A stretch of DNA of 64,000 nucleotides from Hydractinia symbiolongicarpus (lineage: Eukaryota; Cnidaria; Hydrozoa; Anthoathecata; Hydractiniidae). Shown here piece after piece: positions 12,272 through 26,774 of this stretch; positions within the stretch are counted from its first letter, which is position 1; the number at the start of each line of letters is the position of its first letter. The position numbers and the translations under genes are program-made. The stretch is taken from NCBI RefSeq assembly GCF_029227915.1, contig NC_079889.1:2108001-2172000 (forward strand), given 5' to 3'. The notes beneath the pieces are model-generated. The model worked only from the letters and a program-made list of their open reading frames with translations, ran no database searches and was not told the DNA's origin.

Positions 12272-14880
12272 CTAGAAAAAGTAAAAATAAAAAGTATAAG
12301 CACAGCTTCAGCTAACTTGTCTCTTACTGTTAAATTTATCATTAGAAGATTCTGTAATTAACTTTCAAGCATCATGTTTTAAGGAACAGGCCTTCTTTAA
12401 CGCGAAAATATAAAACCATGCATCACAGCATTTTGAATTATATATCAAGAACAATAGATTTCATTGCGTATATATATTTTTTAGTCAATTAATTATTTTA
12501 CCAATCCCGCCAATTGTTCGTCATTTCAATTTGATTTTTTAGTAATATAAGTTATATTTTAAAACACCCGTTTTTCATTGTAAGAATAATGTCAAAAAAA
12601 AAGACCTGAAATTTATACGCTTGCTAACATGACACGACATATACTGAATTTAAAAGTGGCCAAAGTTTTCCTAAGATAACCTTTGCAGAGTATATCTAAA
12701 AGCGACTGCGCACAGTACATGTAAATTGTGGATACCGTTTTTTCTCCAATCAACGCCCTCTTTTTTAAACGCCCCTTTCTAATAAACGCCCCTATCTTAG
12801 ATGATTAGTTCAAAATCATCATTTATATATCAATTGGCCGATGATACTTTATCGTTTGTAATGTCTATTAACATACCGACCTTTCGTCACCGAGTACAAT
12901 TTTTTCAATGTTTTGCATAAATGATTTGTTTATTTTTATATTTTACATTTGATGCATAATTTCAAATAACGCTTATACTCTTCAACAGCAAAGTTTCCAC
13001 TTGAGTGCATCCAAATACATTTTGGTATGCGATTTGTTTGTTTATATTTGCGCCACTGTAATTAATTAAAAATTTGAAAACAATTTGATGGTGTTTATAT
13101 GCGTGCTCAGTGATCCGTGCAAACATACCAGTAGTCATGATCAATAGCTCTGGCTCACCCTTGGTATGAAATTGAACAAACTTATAATCGTCTAATTGTC
13201 AAGTTGTCTCCCTTATTTCCAAAGAAAAATCCTCGTTTTCTCTATGCAATGCTTGTTTTAGTGAAAAAGCCGGCTTAATTAAACAGTTAATTAAACAGTT
13301 AAGAACACTCGCAGGCTTCTTTCAAATCAAATGTTCTTATAAAAATAGTATGCGTGTTCTTGTTTTTCATCAATTCTCAGGTTTTTTTTTATATATATAT
13401 ATCAGCAGTGCAAAAGTATGCATACATATAAATTACAATGCTAGTTGGCATATAATAACAGCAGGAGCAAGTAGAAGACACAACGTGTCTTATCATCGAG
13501 CCCCTAGTGTTGAGCTTCTATAATAATACTTATAAAGTATACTTTCCTATATTTACAAGAATAATGTTTTCTCACACTCTCACCATCAGTTTTTTCTATG
13601 TTTTACAATATCTATCCTAAAAATACTTTCTTTTGTCGATAACTGTTTCAGGTAACTTATCTTTTGTTACTTTTTTTAAAGAGATAAAAATATCAATATG
13701 CTTCGTATTTTCATTTAAGAAGGAATTCAATATAACGGGACGTCTGTGTCGAATGGAAAAAGTTGTAGATTTAAGAATGGTTTTTGGAATAATAAAATTA
13801 TTTTTTGCATCGAACCTCGAACGTTCCGAACCTCGATGTTCTAATGAAATTTTTCATAAAACAAAAAAGTATATTGAACTAGTTAAAAGAAGTTGTTACC
13901 TGTTCTCAAAAATGTGGTGCGATATTAAACACAGAGATTTGTATCCAATACTAGATTGGTCTTCTTGCTCTTCTCTTATCTTTCTCTTACATTCAAACTT
14001 TTGTATAAAACTAACCTTTATATATTTTTCACATTTTGAAATGCAGGGGGTCAATTAAATTGAATTTTAAGCAAAAAAGCTCTGATAGCAATAACAAAAA
14101 AGCCTCCGTTAAAAGTGCACTATTTAGACATAAATAACTTTCCCTCACTAGTTGCAATTACGCAAACAAAATCAAAAACATATTGCGCTCTATGCTTTTT
14201 TTGGGAAAACAAACAAACAAACTTTTGCGTTATTTTATTTGAGGCATAGCTAGTTCGAATAAAAATACACTGTTTCTTTCAAATTCACATATCAAAGAAA
14301 TAAGAAATTACTTATAACGTGACTTATTACTTATTACAGAAGCGTGACCCGGTCCTGCTTTTAATAATTTGGCACTTTAACGTATTTGAAAGAATTTTTT
14401 TAAAAACGCTAAAATCGATGCATCCCTGGCAGTTAAAGCTTAACCATTTTACTTGTGTTATAGGAGCTTCGAAGTGATCTCCATCATTGATAATACCCTT
14501 CTTTATTATATACTGAATATTGTGTAATGAACAGATCCATCAAAGGGCTAACATACAAGGATTTATACGCACTATAAATACATAGACAATCTGTTTATGC
14601 ATAAATTCTTTGTTATAAAAAAGTTGCCATTGCTATTTTCTAAATATAAAAACATGTGTTTTAGTGTGTTTGGTATTCAGTTTGGCGTTGAAATAGGCTA
14701 CGTTCTGGAAGATATCTTACATGTCAATAAAATCCAATTCCTTTCGATGTTTGTCTTAAATCAAAGAAAATCGGGAAATCGGATTAACCACGTGTCCAAA
14801 ACTTCAAAATTGATTCCTGTGATGAAATAAAGTTTTAAGTTCTAAGGATAATCCCAGCGAAAGTTATGATATGATTCGAA
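12272..14880. other. upstream of gene 1; no gene recognised
   Basis: It should contain the non-coding exon 1 and promoter of gene 1. A weak candidate is a minus-strand TATA at 12940-12934 with a donor near 12877, but it lacks the exon-1 similarity seen in the other loci. A 141-codon frame at 13633 begins with TTG and matches nothing I know. Segments such as 'aacgcccc' repeats near 12750-12800 look like repeat debris. Confidence 0.35.
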
Positions 14881-15429
14881 ATTTATCTATTAGACACCTG
14901 CATGCCAAATTGTTTGGTCCCATACCTCTTAGAGGCTTTGATATTTGCTATTACTCGAAACTACCCTTAAAATTTTTTACCAAATCCTTATAATCGGGAA
15001 AATACAATAGCTTTTGTTAGGATTATTTCTAGAACTTGAAACTTGCAATAAACTTTGTTTCATCAAATAGCATTCTTCCGTATTTTTTGCACACGTGATT
15101 AATCCGATTTCCCGACTTTTTCGGATTATACGGCAATTTTTTGTATTGTTTAAGGCGAATAATGCAAAAACTGGAATATATGTTAAATAACTTTTATTTG
15201 AATTTCAGAAACTTTAAACAGAATGTCAAAAATTGGCTTTAGAATTAAAGTAAATGATTTTTAAGTAGACAGCGGTATTTTGATCAATTTTTAAATTTTC
15301 GAAGTCATCACAAAAAAGTGCTGACATAAGCAAAAATTTATTGCTATCATTTTGTTCCTTAGTTACGTATTATAAATGTGCCATATTTGGATAAGCCTGT
15401 AAAACGTTATCAAGAGATCGAATAGGGTT
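14881..15429 (+). mobile_element. Harbinger-like MITE, copy with left end lost
   Basis: Matches the body of the intact copy at 20681-21413 from 'atctattagacacctgcatg' through to the right end 'cgaatagggtt'. The left terminal repeat is missing. It diverges from the intact copy at many positions. Confidence 0.75.
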
Positions 15430-15517
15430 TAATTAACTTCAACAATATGAATCTCATCGCGACTGCACTCTTTCAAATTCAAATGTTGAAGAAGATCGGT
15501 TGTTCAAAATTTTTATT

Positions 15518-15704
15518 TATAGTATAAAGTTGCGGAAATAGTGCCTGTAGGTAAACGAGTTATTGCGTTTCTTTTCGTCCAGCAACCCGTTTGTTCAAAA
15601 AAACAAATTATCAACGCTTGGAAATTGTAAAAATTAGCGCGCCTTAACGTTATGCAATTAAAGTGAAAGTATTTTAACACAAAATGAAATGAAACAGAAC
15701 GGAA
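15518..15704 (+). repeat. left arm of a ~190-bp inverted repeat pair
   Basis: Its reverse complement occurs at 24213-24406 with only scattered differences, including 'tagtgcctgtaggtaaacga' and 'cttttcgtccagcaaccc'. The arms are 8.5 kb apart and enclose gene 2 and the intact MITE. They may be two insertions of one element or the trace of an inversion. Confidence 0.8.
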
Positions 15705-15900
15705 GAAAAACGATAGGTGTAGACTGCCAAAACAACGAGAATGATCGGCTTGCCAAAACAGCCGTCATCAGGAGCAGGTACCGTTTCTTCCCTGTTTCTG
15801 TGAAACATGTTTCACCTGCCCGACAGGGAAGTATCCGATCAAACTCCTTGCAATTGCAAAAGACCCCTCTCGTTTTCCTTAGAAAATATGAAGTGTGTAA

Positions 15901-15944
15901 TAGAACGAAAGTGACAATGAGCGCTCATTGCCACTTTCGTTCTA
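15901..15944. repeat. 44-bp near-perfect palindrome
   Basis: Two 22-base arms meet without a spacer at the centre (gagc|gctc) and pair with one mismatch (A at 15914 opposite C at 15931). The outer ends are tagaacgaaagtg and cactttcgttcta. It lies about 260 bp beyond the gene 2 stop. It could be a very short fold-back element or, if transcribed, a strong hairpin. Confidence 0.85.
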
Positions 15945-16201
15945 TAAATGGATTATCAAGTTCTGATAGCCGAAATACAAGTGAGTGGTATTACTGAGAC
16001 ATTGTAACTTTCATGTGCTTGGCAACAATAACGGGAATGAAAAAGAAGAAACAATACATTTTGTCTAGAATTTTTTCTAGCAGAATATATAAAATACAAG
16101 TAAAAAAATACATCTTGACTAAAGTCTTAATGTGATGACTCATCATCGTTCAGTGTAAACACCGAAAAGTTCGCAATAAAGCGAAGTTCGTCATAAAATT
16201 C

Positions 16202-19052
<2,851 letters not shown>

Positions 19053-19953
19053 TTTTGTATAGCAACCTATGGAATAGAAAAACAATGCGTAAATATAAAA
19101 ATCGAATATTGTAGGCTAGTATGTCTGTCTATTCGTTGAATATTATCAAAGCGAGAAAAAATTAGATATCTGATTTGACTGATTTAAAAATCTGCTTTGT
19201 CATTCACTTTAAGATAGAATGGTACGACGAACTATGCATAAAACAATTTTTATAATAATTAATTATAACACAAAAATTAAGACGTTGACTTGTGGGTATT
19301 TTTGATATCTTTTTCATGAAGAATCTGTTCTATATCCCCAATATTCAAACATGCAAAAAAGTCCTTTTGCATCTTTCTCCATTTTTGTTACAACAACAAA
19401 TAAAAAAAAATGCTTTTTCCCTAACCAGTTGGTTAGAAATTATCCGACATAGATGTTACTCTCCATCCTCAATCATTATGAATGACGGTGTGTAATGAAT
19501 AAGCTACTAAAAAGATAATGTGCAAGTAATTATACGCACTCCACAAAAGACAAAAACAAAATAATAATAAAATAAAAAAAAATAAAATAAAAAAATAAAA
19601 ATAAAGACAACCTGTTTACCAATAATTACTTTTGTTATGATACATAATTACATTTTATATATAATTTCTTTTCTTCTTTATGGCGCTTAATGAAGCTATG
19701 GTCTGTAAAATGTTTGTAAAAGTTTGTTTTGACAATGAAACAAAGACAAAACGAGAAGTTATATTTTAAAAAAAATATATATGTTGCTAACTTTTCTGTC
19801 ATTTGGATGTTGATTGTGAAATATATTGTTTTAATCCCCAGTGCTCATATACTTTTTTACCGCTATTAGCTCGACTTTCGTGTAAGTCACTAAAGTAAAA
19901 AACCAGCGGCCCTTTTTGTACCCCCTTTAATTTTAATTGATAAAAACACCTAC

Positions 19954-20025
19954 CTTCTAAAGATGATTAAAGCTGGATGTACGATATGTTCTGTTGTTTA
20001 GGTTCCCTCTCAATCCCCTTTTATA
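19954..20025 (-). promoter_or_regulatory. gene 2 TATA box and non-coding exon 1
   Basis: On the minus strand a TATA box (tataaaa, 20025-20019) lies 71 nt before a splice donor after 19954 (agaag|gtaggt). The exon end (agctttaatcatctttagaag) resembles the exon 1 ends of genes 3, 4 and 5 (agctgctgcaatcat..gaaag). Transcription probably starts about 30 nt after the TATA box, near 19990. The start codon is in exon 2. Confidence 0.7.
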
Positions 20026-20680
20026 GAAGCCTATCGAAAGCAAAAGTCCAAAAAATTAGGAAAAAAACTTCCTTTTTGAAAAATTACTTATATTGCTATT
20101 TCTGTAACAAGGCCGTTTTCAAGAAATGTCTAATTAACCATGGTTTTATTGTAAAACCACAAATTATTCCTTTCTAAACAAAACGTAAGCACGTCTACCT
20201 CACAGCATAAGTATAAATCTTTACAGGAAGTTTTTAAATCCTGTGCATCTTTGTTGATTATGTACAGTACAGTCTTTTTTTGTCATATTTTTTAAATATA
20301 TAATCATTCAAATCTAATAAATCTATCTATATAAGAGAGAAACGTCTACAATGTGTAGATATTGGCATTTTTATAAGCAACGGAAAAGTTTTTGATGAGG
20401 CTTAAGTGTGTGCGTCCTTGTTGGTTATGTTGTCTTTCAACTTATGACTAAACTTTAATTTTAATCATAAGTATGGAAGTTTATTTAACTTTGAAGACAA
20501 AATTTTTGTTGTGGAACATGTAATTAAATGCTTGTTTTTGGTTATTTTTCTTCTTCGCATTTAATTACTTCAGGCTATGCTGTTATTAACCTGTTTTTTT
20601 TTTGTTTTTTTTTTTTTAAGTTTTGAATCTCCCGTGGCTTATAAAGAAAGCGTGTAAATTACCGAAATTATATTATTTTA
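20026..20680. other. no gene recognised
   Basis: Upstream region of gene 2. AT-rich with T-runs and no supported coding sequence. Confidence 0.45.
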
Positions 20681-21413
20681 ACCCTATTCGGTCCGGGGGG
20701 GGGGGCGGATTTCGCCCCCCCCCTGACGGTTTTTTTTAAAAACTCCTGATTGCTTTCTTATTTGGCTATGATACTTACTGAGGTGTAACATTTATCTATT
20801 AGACACCTGCATGCTAAATTTTTAGGTTCCATACCTTTCAGAGGCTTTGATATTGGCCATTACTCGAAACTACCCCTAAAATCTCTATGAAATCCTTATA
20901 ATGGCGAAAATATAATAACTCCTGTTAGGATTATCCTTAGAGCTTGAAACTTGCAACACAACTTTGTTTCATCAAGAAGAATCATTTTGAATAATTTTGA
21001 CACGTGACTAATCTGATTTCCCGATTTTGTCGGATTTTACCCGAAAATCGGAAAAAAATGGATTTTCGGGCAATTTTTGGCAATTTTTTATCCGATCCAT
21101 GTAAAAACCGGAAGATATGTTAAAAAAATTTTATTTAGCTTTCAGAAACTTCAAACAGAATGTAAAAATTCGCTCTAGAACAAAAGTAATTAAATTTTAA
21201 GCAGATAGTTGCATTTTTAACAATTTTCAAGCTTCTGATGACGTAACAGAAAATGTGCAGACGCAAGCAAAAAATTATTATGACGTACTATAAGTGTGCC
21301 AAGTTTGATTCAATTTGAGCAATTCTATTAGAAGTTATTGAGGGGGGGCGGAATCCGCCCCCCCCTCCCCCCCCGGTCATAGTATGTTCGAAAAACCCCG
21401 GACCGAATAGGGT
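20681..21413 (+). mobile_element. intact Harbinger-like MITE with G/C-run subtermini
   Basis: Both ends carry the 18-bp inverted repeat ACCCTATTCGGTCCGGGG, and the element is flanked by TTA on both sides (20678-20680 and 21414-21416). A 3-bp TTA duplication is typical of PIF/Harbinger elements. Just inside each end are G or C runs (20694-20720 and 21341-21375) that can pair with each other. The body has no transposase frame. Relatives lie at 14881-15429 and on the minus strand at 26252-26740. Confidence 0.85.
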
Positions 21414-21684
21414 TTAGTAATTTTGAGAAAATATTATAATATAAACTTAGCACAAGACAAAACACCAAAAACTATATTATTTGTAAAGTTAAAAAGAGAT
21501 AGCTAAAGCGTATTGATCAACTTAAATGTTTCATAGAATATTTAAAGCTGTTTGAAGCATACTAGCAATAAATCATAGTAAAAAAACTTCCTCTCAAGAG
21601 TGCGGTTTTAAATCTTTTGATCATTATATTTAATTTCGATAAATTACGCTTGTGGTGCGTAACCATTGGCGAACTCACTTCTCA

Positions 21685-21774
21685 GAGAAAGTAAATCGTT
21701 GTGGAATGAGTATCAATTATAGTAATGAGGAGAAAGTAAATCGTTGTGGAATGAGTATCAATTATAGTAATGAG
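21685..21774 (+). repeat. 45-bp unit duplicated in tandem
   Basis: Two identical 45-bp copies (gagaaagtaaatcgttgtgg...) sit side by side, the second starting at 21730. They keep a reading frame (VNRCGMSINYSNE twice) but no gene was recognised around them. Identity suggests a recent duplication. Confidence 0.85.
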
Positions 21775-22574
21775 AATGAGCCTGTTGTAATCACTATACT
21801 GTTAAAAGAATACAACCAGTTAAGTGCATGTCGAGTAAACATTTTTGTGTGGACATTAAAACTACTCAGTGGTACTTAGACAGCTCCAAAACGGTAACAC
21901 TTGCGTAAGATGGCATGCATTTCTAGTGAAATTGGTACTAAAATATGATACTTAAATAGTCAAAAACCTTTGTGAGGAAAAGTTTATCGAATTTCACAAA
22001 TTTTGGTATTTTTCGGGTATGTTTATCTCTTGACATTTTTTCAATTTATCAATTTGAAAAAAGTTTCTTCCAAATATTTCGTTTTTAAGCTTGCAAAAAT
22101 TTCTTTCGCAAATGTTTATATGAATAAACTGCTATGTTAACCTTGTCAACATGTTTCATATTGGCTACTCCGTTCAGTAGTGTAGGTTTATCGAAAACAA
22201 CTTTTGAATAATGCCGTTTACCCTGCACACAAGGCAAATTTTCTGCAGTACTCAAATATTTTTCTAAAATAAGGATGCAAGTTCAATGTGTTTCCTTTTT
22301 TCAAAATAACTTCAAAATAACAAGGGTGCTGTCTCGCCAAAAACGCGCATATATGAGGGCGAGTTTGGGCGATTTTTCCAATAAAATTTCCGCTTTTTGT
22401 CCGATAACTCCCAAACATTTCCAAATACAAGATAATTTACTTCAACCAAATATTTAAAACCCTGAAGTAGACCGAAACCCCTGGGGTGTTGTCAGCGTTT
22501 CCTGTGAGTCAGCACCCTCGTTCACAATATTAAAATCCGAAATATTGATTTGTATGAATTACAGTTGCCGTTTA

Positions 22575-23200
22575 AGGTTCTAGCCATAGCTGATGATTTT
22601 TCTGAAACTGTAGGCTAGCCCGACTTTTAGCATAGCACAATTTCGACTGACGTATACCAAGGAATGTCTCAGCATCCAAGTTTTCCTTTTGCCAAGATTT
22701 TTTGATATTTTCTTTTTTCTTTTTCGGCTTCGCTTTCCTCTCCTTCAATTTTGCATTTGGCATTTTGGTCAGAACTTTTGTGAATGGCGTGTCATAAATT
22801 TTATCCCACTTTTATCTGAGGAAGTGCTTTGTTCAATTTTGGAGTTGTATTTGTCACATATTGTAATGGTGTTTTTATTGTATTATTTATGTTTAAAACT
22901 GGGGTAGTATTTGGAGTATTGTGAACAGCTTGTTGTGGTGTAAAATACATTCTTTATCAACAAAATGTTTTTTTCTTTCATGTCCAATGTATTTTTTTAT
23001 TGTGGTTAGTTTCACATTCAAGGCATTCATGGAGTTTATGTTTTTCTTTGTCATTAATTTGATTCCATTTATCCATGTCATAATTTGTCATGAAATCGAT
23101 TTTTTCCTTGAGAGGTCACTTTTTTTACGTACAAAAAGGTCCAAATCTGCGCTTTTTTTGTTGAAATGTTTTAGTGTGAGGAAATTGCTCTAAAAACAAA
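22575..23200 (-). pseudogene. decayed coding remnant of unknown family
   Basis: On the minus strand several protein-like segments rich in Lys, Glu, His and Cys follow one another but are separated by stops and frame changes, for example KWNQINDKEKHKLHEC, KKKHFVDKECILHHNK and EEESEAEKEK-type stretches. The composition is unlike the surrounding AT-rich noise. It may be a dead transposon protein. No family is recognised, and the limits are approximate. Confidence 0.3.
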
Positions 23201-24212
23201 TAGAGCCTTTTTTTCTCCGGAATTTTAAGACTAGCCAACACAGCTGATTTCATGAAGTGGAAAAATAGCATGCCATGATTTGTTTTCTATAGGCAAGAAC
23301 ACTAGTTTTCGTTGTATTTATAAAAAGTTTGGCTCTGCCGTTCAAAAGTGTAACACTCCCGCCTGTTTACATCGCAAATCAGTACCGTAATGTTTTTTTC
23401 TCGTGCCGTAAAAAATTCTGTCCTATCTTGAACAAAGCCGTCCAATGTCGGGATATCGGCATTAAGAATGAATGAACAAGTCGGAAAATATTCATCTTAG
23501 CGTCTTTGCCTGACGCGCAGCCTACGACGAATCTTGTGATTATATATTTTTGTCAGCGGCAATAGTCATGGTCCGGCAAAGTAGAAAAAGACGTCTCGCG
23601 TGGTATATCACGGCTACTAGAGCTCACGATCTGAAATACCTATTTTTTTCTTCTGAGAATATCTCGACAAATAACTGAGCAAATCAACTGAGACGTCTTT
23701 TTCTTACATGTCCTGAAGTTGTAGAAAATGTTTTTCCATAGATTTCACCTGGGACTGCGCGTCAAGAAATGCCATATATTGGACTGGCTTTAAGTCACCT
23801 GAGGCACCTAGGGTTTACATAAAGGTCCCGCGGATTGGCATACCTTTTGTTTAGCATGTACTAATTTTTATTGTGAGTTGTATTGAAAAAAAAAATATTT
23901 CCGAATAAAATTTATTTTTTGGACAAGGGAAATTTTTTGTGAAGTTTAAAAAGTGCTGACTTCCATGTATGAATGTTGTAAGATGTTTTGTTGGTTATAT
24001 ATTTATTTATTTATTGCATGCATGTTCGTTACCAGATGCTTACTAAGTTGTTGCTAAGAAGATATATGGGTCTAGGGATTAAATACAGACCAGAATTGAG
24101 GGAAATATTGATCCTATAAGATGACGACCTTTCTAATCCCAATGACGTCATTACACTATTTTTCACACCTCCACAACTATGAAAGCCTATTTATTGTTTT
24201 GTTTTGACAGTT

Positions 24213-24406
24213 TCCTTTCGTTCTGTTTCATTTCATTTCGAGTTAAAATACTCTTTCTTCAATTGCGTAACGTTAAAGCGTGCTAATTTTTACCAATTTC
24301 CGAGCGTTTATAATTTGCTTTTTTAAACAAATGGGTTGCTGGACGAAAAGAAACGCAATAACTCGTTTACCTACAGGCACTATTTCCGCAACTTTGTACT
24401 ATAAAT
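24213..24406 (-). repeat. right arm of the inverted repeat pair
   Basis: Reverse complement of 15518-15704, colinear over about 190 bases. Confidence 0.8.
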
Positions 24407-26251
24407 ATTAATATAAACTATATCAATTCTTGTGAATAATCATTGTTGTTTAGAAAACTAAATATGAAAGAAGGTAGTGCACAGATTATTTGAGTTGAAA
24501 TTTCTTGTCGACATAATTCAAGAAAGTCTGTAGTAACCCTAACTGTATGCTTACCAAACAAATTAATAGACATGTCCTATAAGTATCAGGCAATACAAGA
24601 TAAACGTCCAAAGCAAAAGTTAAAGAAAAAACACACATATTCAAGAAATAGTGCATGCCAGATAGCAAGTTAAAATGTTGGTATGATTTTAGAGAACAGT
24701 AAAAAGAGGTGGAGTGCATCCATGTTGGAAAAAAAGATATTTGGTTCTCATACCACAACAGCTTTTCTACGCACATATCCCCGCTTATAATCATATGTAC
24801 AACACGTGGACGAAGGTGGCCCAATAACAACAAACGACAAAATCATATTTCCGCAGACGCGTAGTTATACTAATGTACACAACTTGTGAGTGGCAATTTC
24901 AGAATAGCAATAAAATAGCAATAAAAGAGGACCCATTACCTTTCGTGCGGCAATATCTTCCCAGCTCTGGGGACCGCGGATAGAATCCCGCTCACTGCCT
25001 GGAAGTATGTTAGTTCTTGTTCAATACGACTTACACGGATTGCACTCGCCCGTCCCAATAGGGGTGAAACTCCTGTTAAGAATAAAAAAATACGGATATG
25101 CTATGATAAAAAATTCACCTATGCTTACAGTACCAATTTAATATTTCGCCATATTTATATTTTCAAGCTTAGCTGGGAATATCTATTTTTTTTAGAATTT
25201 GATGAAATGACTTCCTGAGGTTAAATTTCATGACAAAAATAGGTTGTAGCTTCGCTAGATCATTGTCTTAATTATCTGACTTTTTACTGTCATACTTAAC
25301 TATTTGTGTTAGATGAACTGCGTGTATTGTTTGTATTCTTATCCTCCCCTCCCCACCCCCCTCACCATCGGCATATTACATTGAGAATGTGAGAAGGAGT
25401 TAAGTTCTACAATCTTACTCCATAACGTTTTTGCAAGGTAAGAACGGCATGGCAAGACGATTTACATTGATTTCTCTTTTATGATACTGCAGCTATGGTA
25501 ATTGAAGATATGACTTATCATGTTATAGCATTAAAAATCACACTTAGGAAGTCTAGTAGAAATGGGATTAACAAATTAGTCTAAGCTTAACTCAAGCTGT
25601 GGTTGTGCTGAATATCACAATGATAAGTACGAATTTCTATCACAAAAAGAATAAGAAAAGTAAAAACAATGCCGGCAGGGATAAAATTCGCTTTCATTGA
25701 ATCTAATTAATTTGAAAAAGTTATTGCGAAAAAAAGTGACCCGACATTTTTAATATTCTTTGGAATAAGTGATAAAGTTTAAATATTAGTTGTAACGTAT
25801 AAAAACACAAGCTATAGCTTACCGTTATACCGTTAAGGTAAAACAGCCACACAGCTTTGCAAAGAAGTTGCCATAAAGTTTAAATAGTAATCTTGAAGAA
25901 ATAAATACTGGCCAATCGCCTAGCGGCATGGCAACTTCTTTTTTAAGATCTTAAGAGGTTTTCATATGAAAATATAGAAGCGTGCAGTACAAAGCATATA
26001 AAAAACATTTCATATTTTAAGAGATCTTGGTAAACATTGAGTGGAAATGAGGAGTATGTCTTCTCTTCTCGAATCCTTGTTAAGTCATTTGTTTTTACTT
26101 ATGTTGTAGTATTTATATAGACGTATACATAGACCTTCTCACAACAATGTAATAGCTGCTAAGTCAAAGAGAATACATGGACATTATTAATATCAACAGT
26201 GATTAGTGTCTTTTAAAATGATAATAAAATTAAAGCATGAAACATGGCTTA
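24407..26251. other. no gene recognised
   Basis: AT-rich sequence between repeat copies. A 115-codon minus frame at 24486-24833 starts with TTG or GTG and is not recognised. The string 'aactcaagctg' at 25593 repeats a motif found upstream of genes 3 and 4. Confidence 0.4.
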
Positions 26252-26740
26252 ACCCTATTCGTTTCAGGGTATTTCGAACATACTACAGGGGATGAAGTGA
26301 AGAGGGTGGGCTGACTCACTTTTATTTTCCAAATGGAAACAAAGTTGGCTTAGTTAACGCGTGTGAATTTGTACAGATACTGACGTTTTTATCCTGTATA
26401 AAGATTCGTACCACTATCTGTGCTTAAAATTCAATTCAAAATTTAATTTTAGAAAATAATTTCTGTTAAATTTTCGAAAATCTAAATAAAAGTTAATTAA
26501 CTGATTTTTTGGTTTTTACATAATTCGCATGAAAAAATAGTAAAATCGCCCAAAATTCTGGACAATCGGATTTAACCATCTACATTCCACATTTGCGGAA
26601 TGATTCTTCTTGATGAAATAAAGGTGTTGTGTGAGTTTCAAAATAGAAGGATATATCTATCCCGAATATAAGGATTTTATAGAAATTTAAGGGGCAGTTT
26701 TGAGCAAAGACCAATATCCAAGACTCTGAAAGTCTGTTTG
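26252..26740 (-). mobile_element. Harbinger-like MITE, diverged inverted copy
   Basis: Begins with ACCCTATTCG and 'tatttcgaacatactac', the reverse of the right end of the 20681-21413 element. It continues with the diverged body in reverse order. The other terminal repeat is not recognisable. Confidence 0.65.
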
Positions 26741-26774
26741 TTTGACATGACCCTGAGTATGAGATATGGGAAAA

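Noticed and set aside
12860-12940. Candidate promoter and exon 1 of gene 1
   Set aside because: The TATA-to-donor distance (59-63 nt) and the exon end do not match the other four loci, so I left the gene 1 start of transcription open.
13633-14058. 141-codon plus-strand frame
   Set aside because: It begins with TTG, has no recognisable motif and its composition follows the AT-rich background. No splice context supports it.
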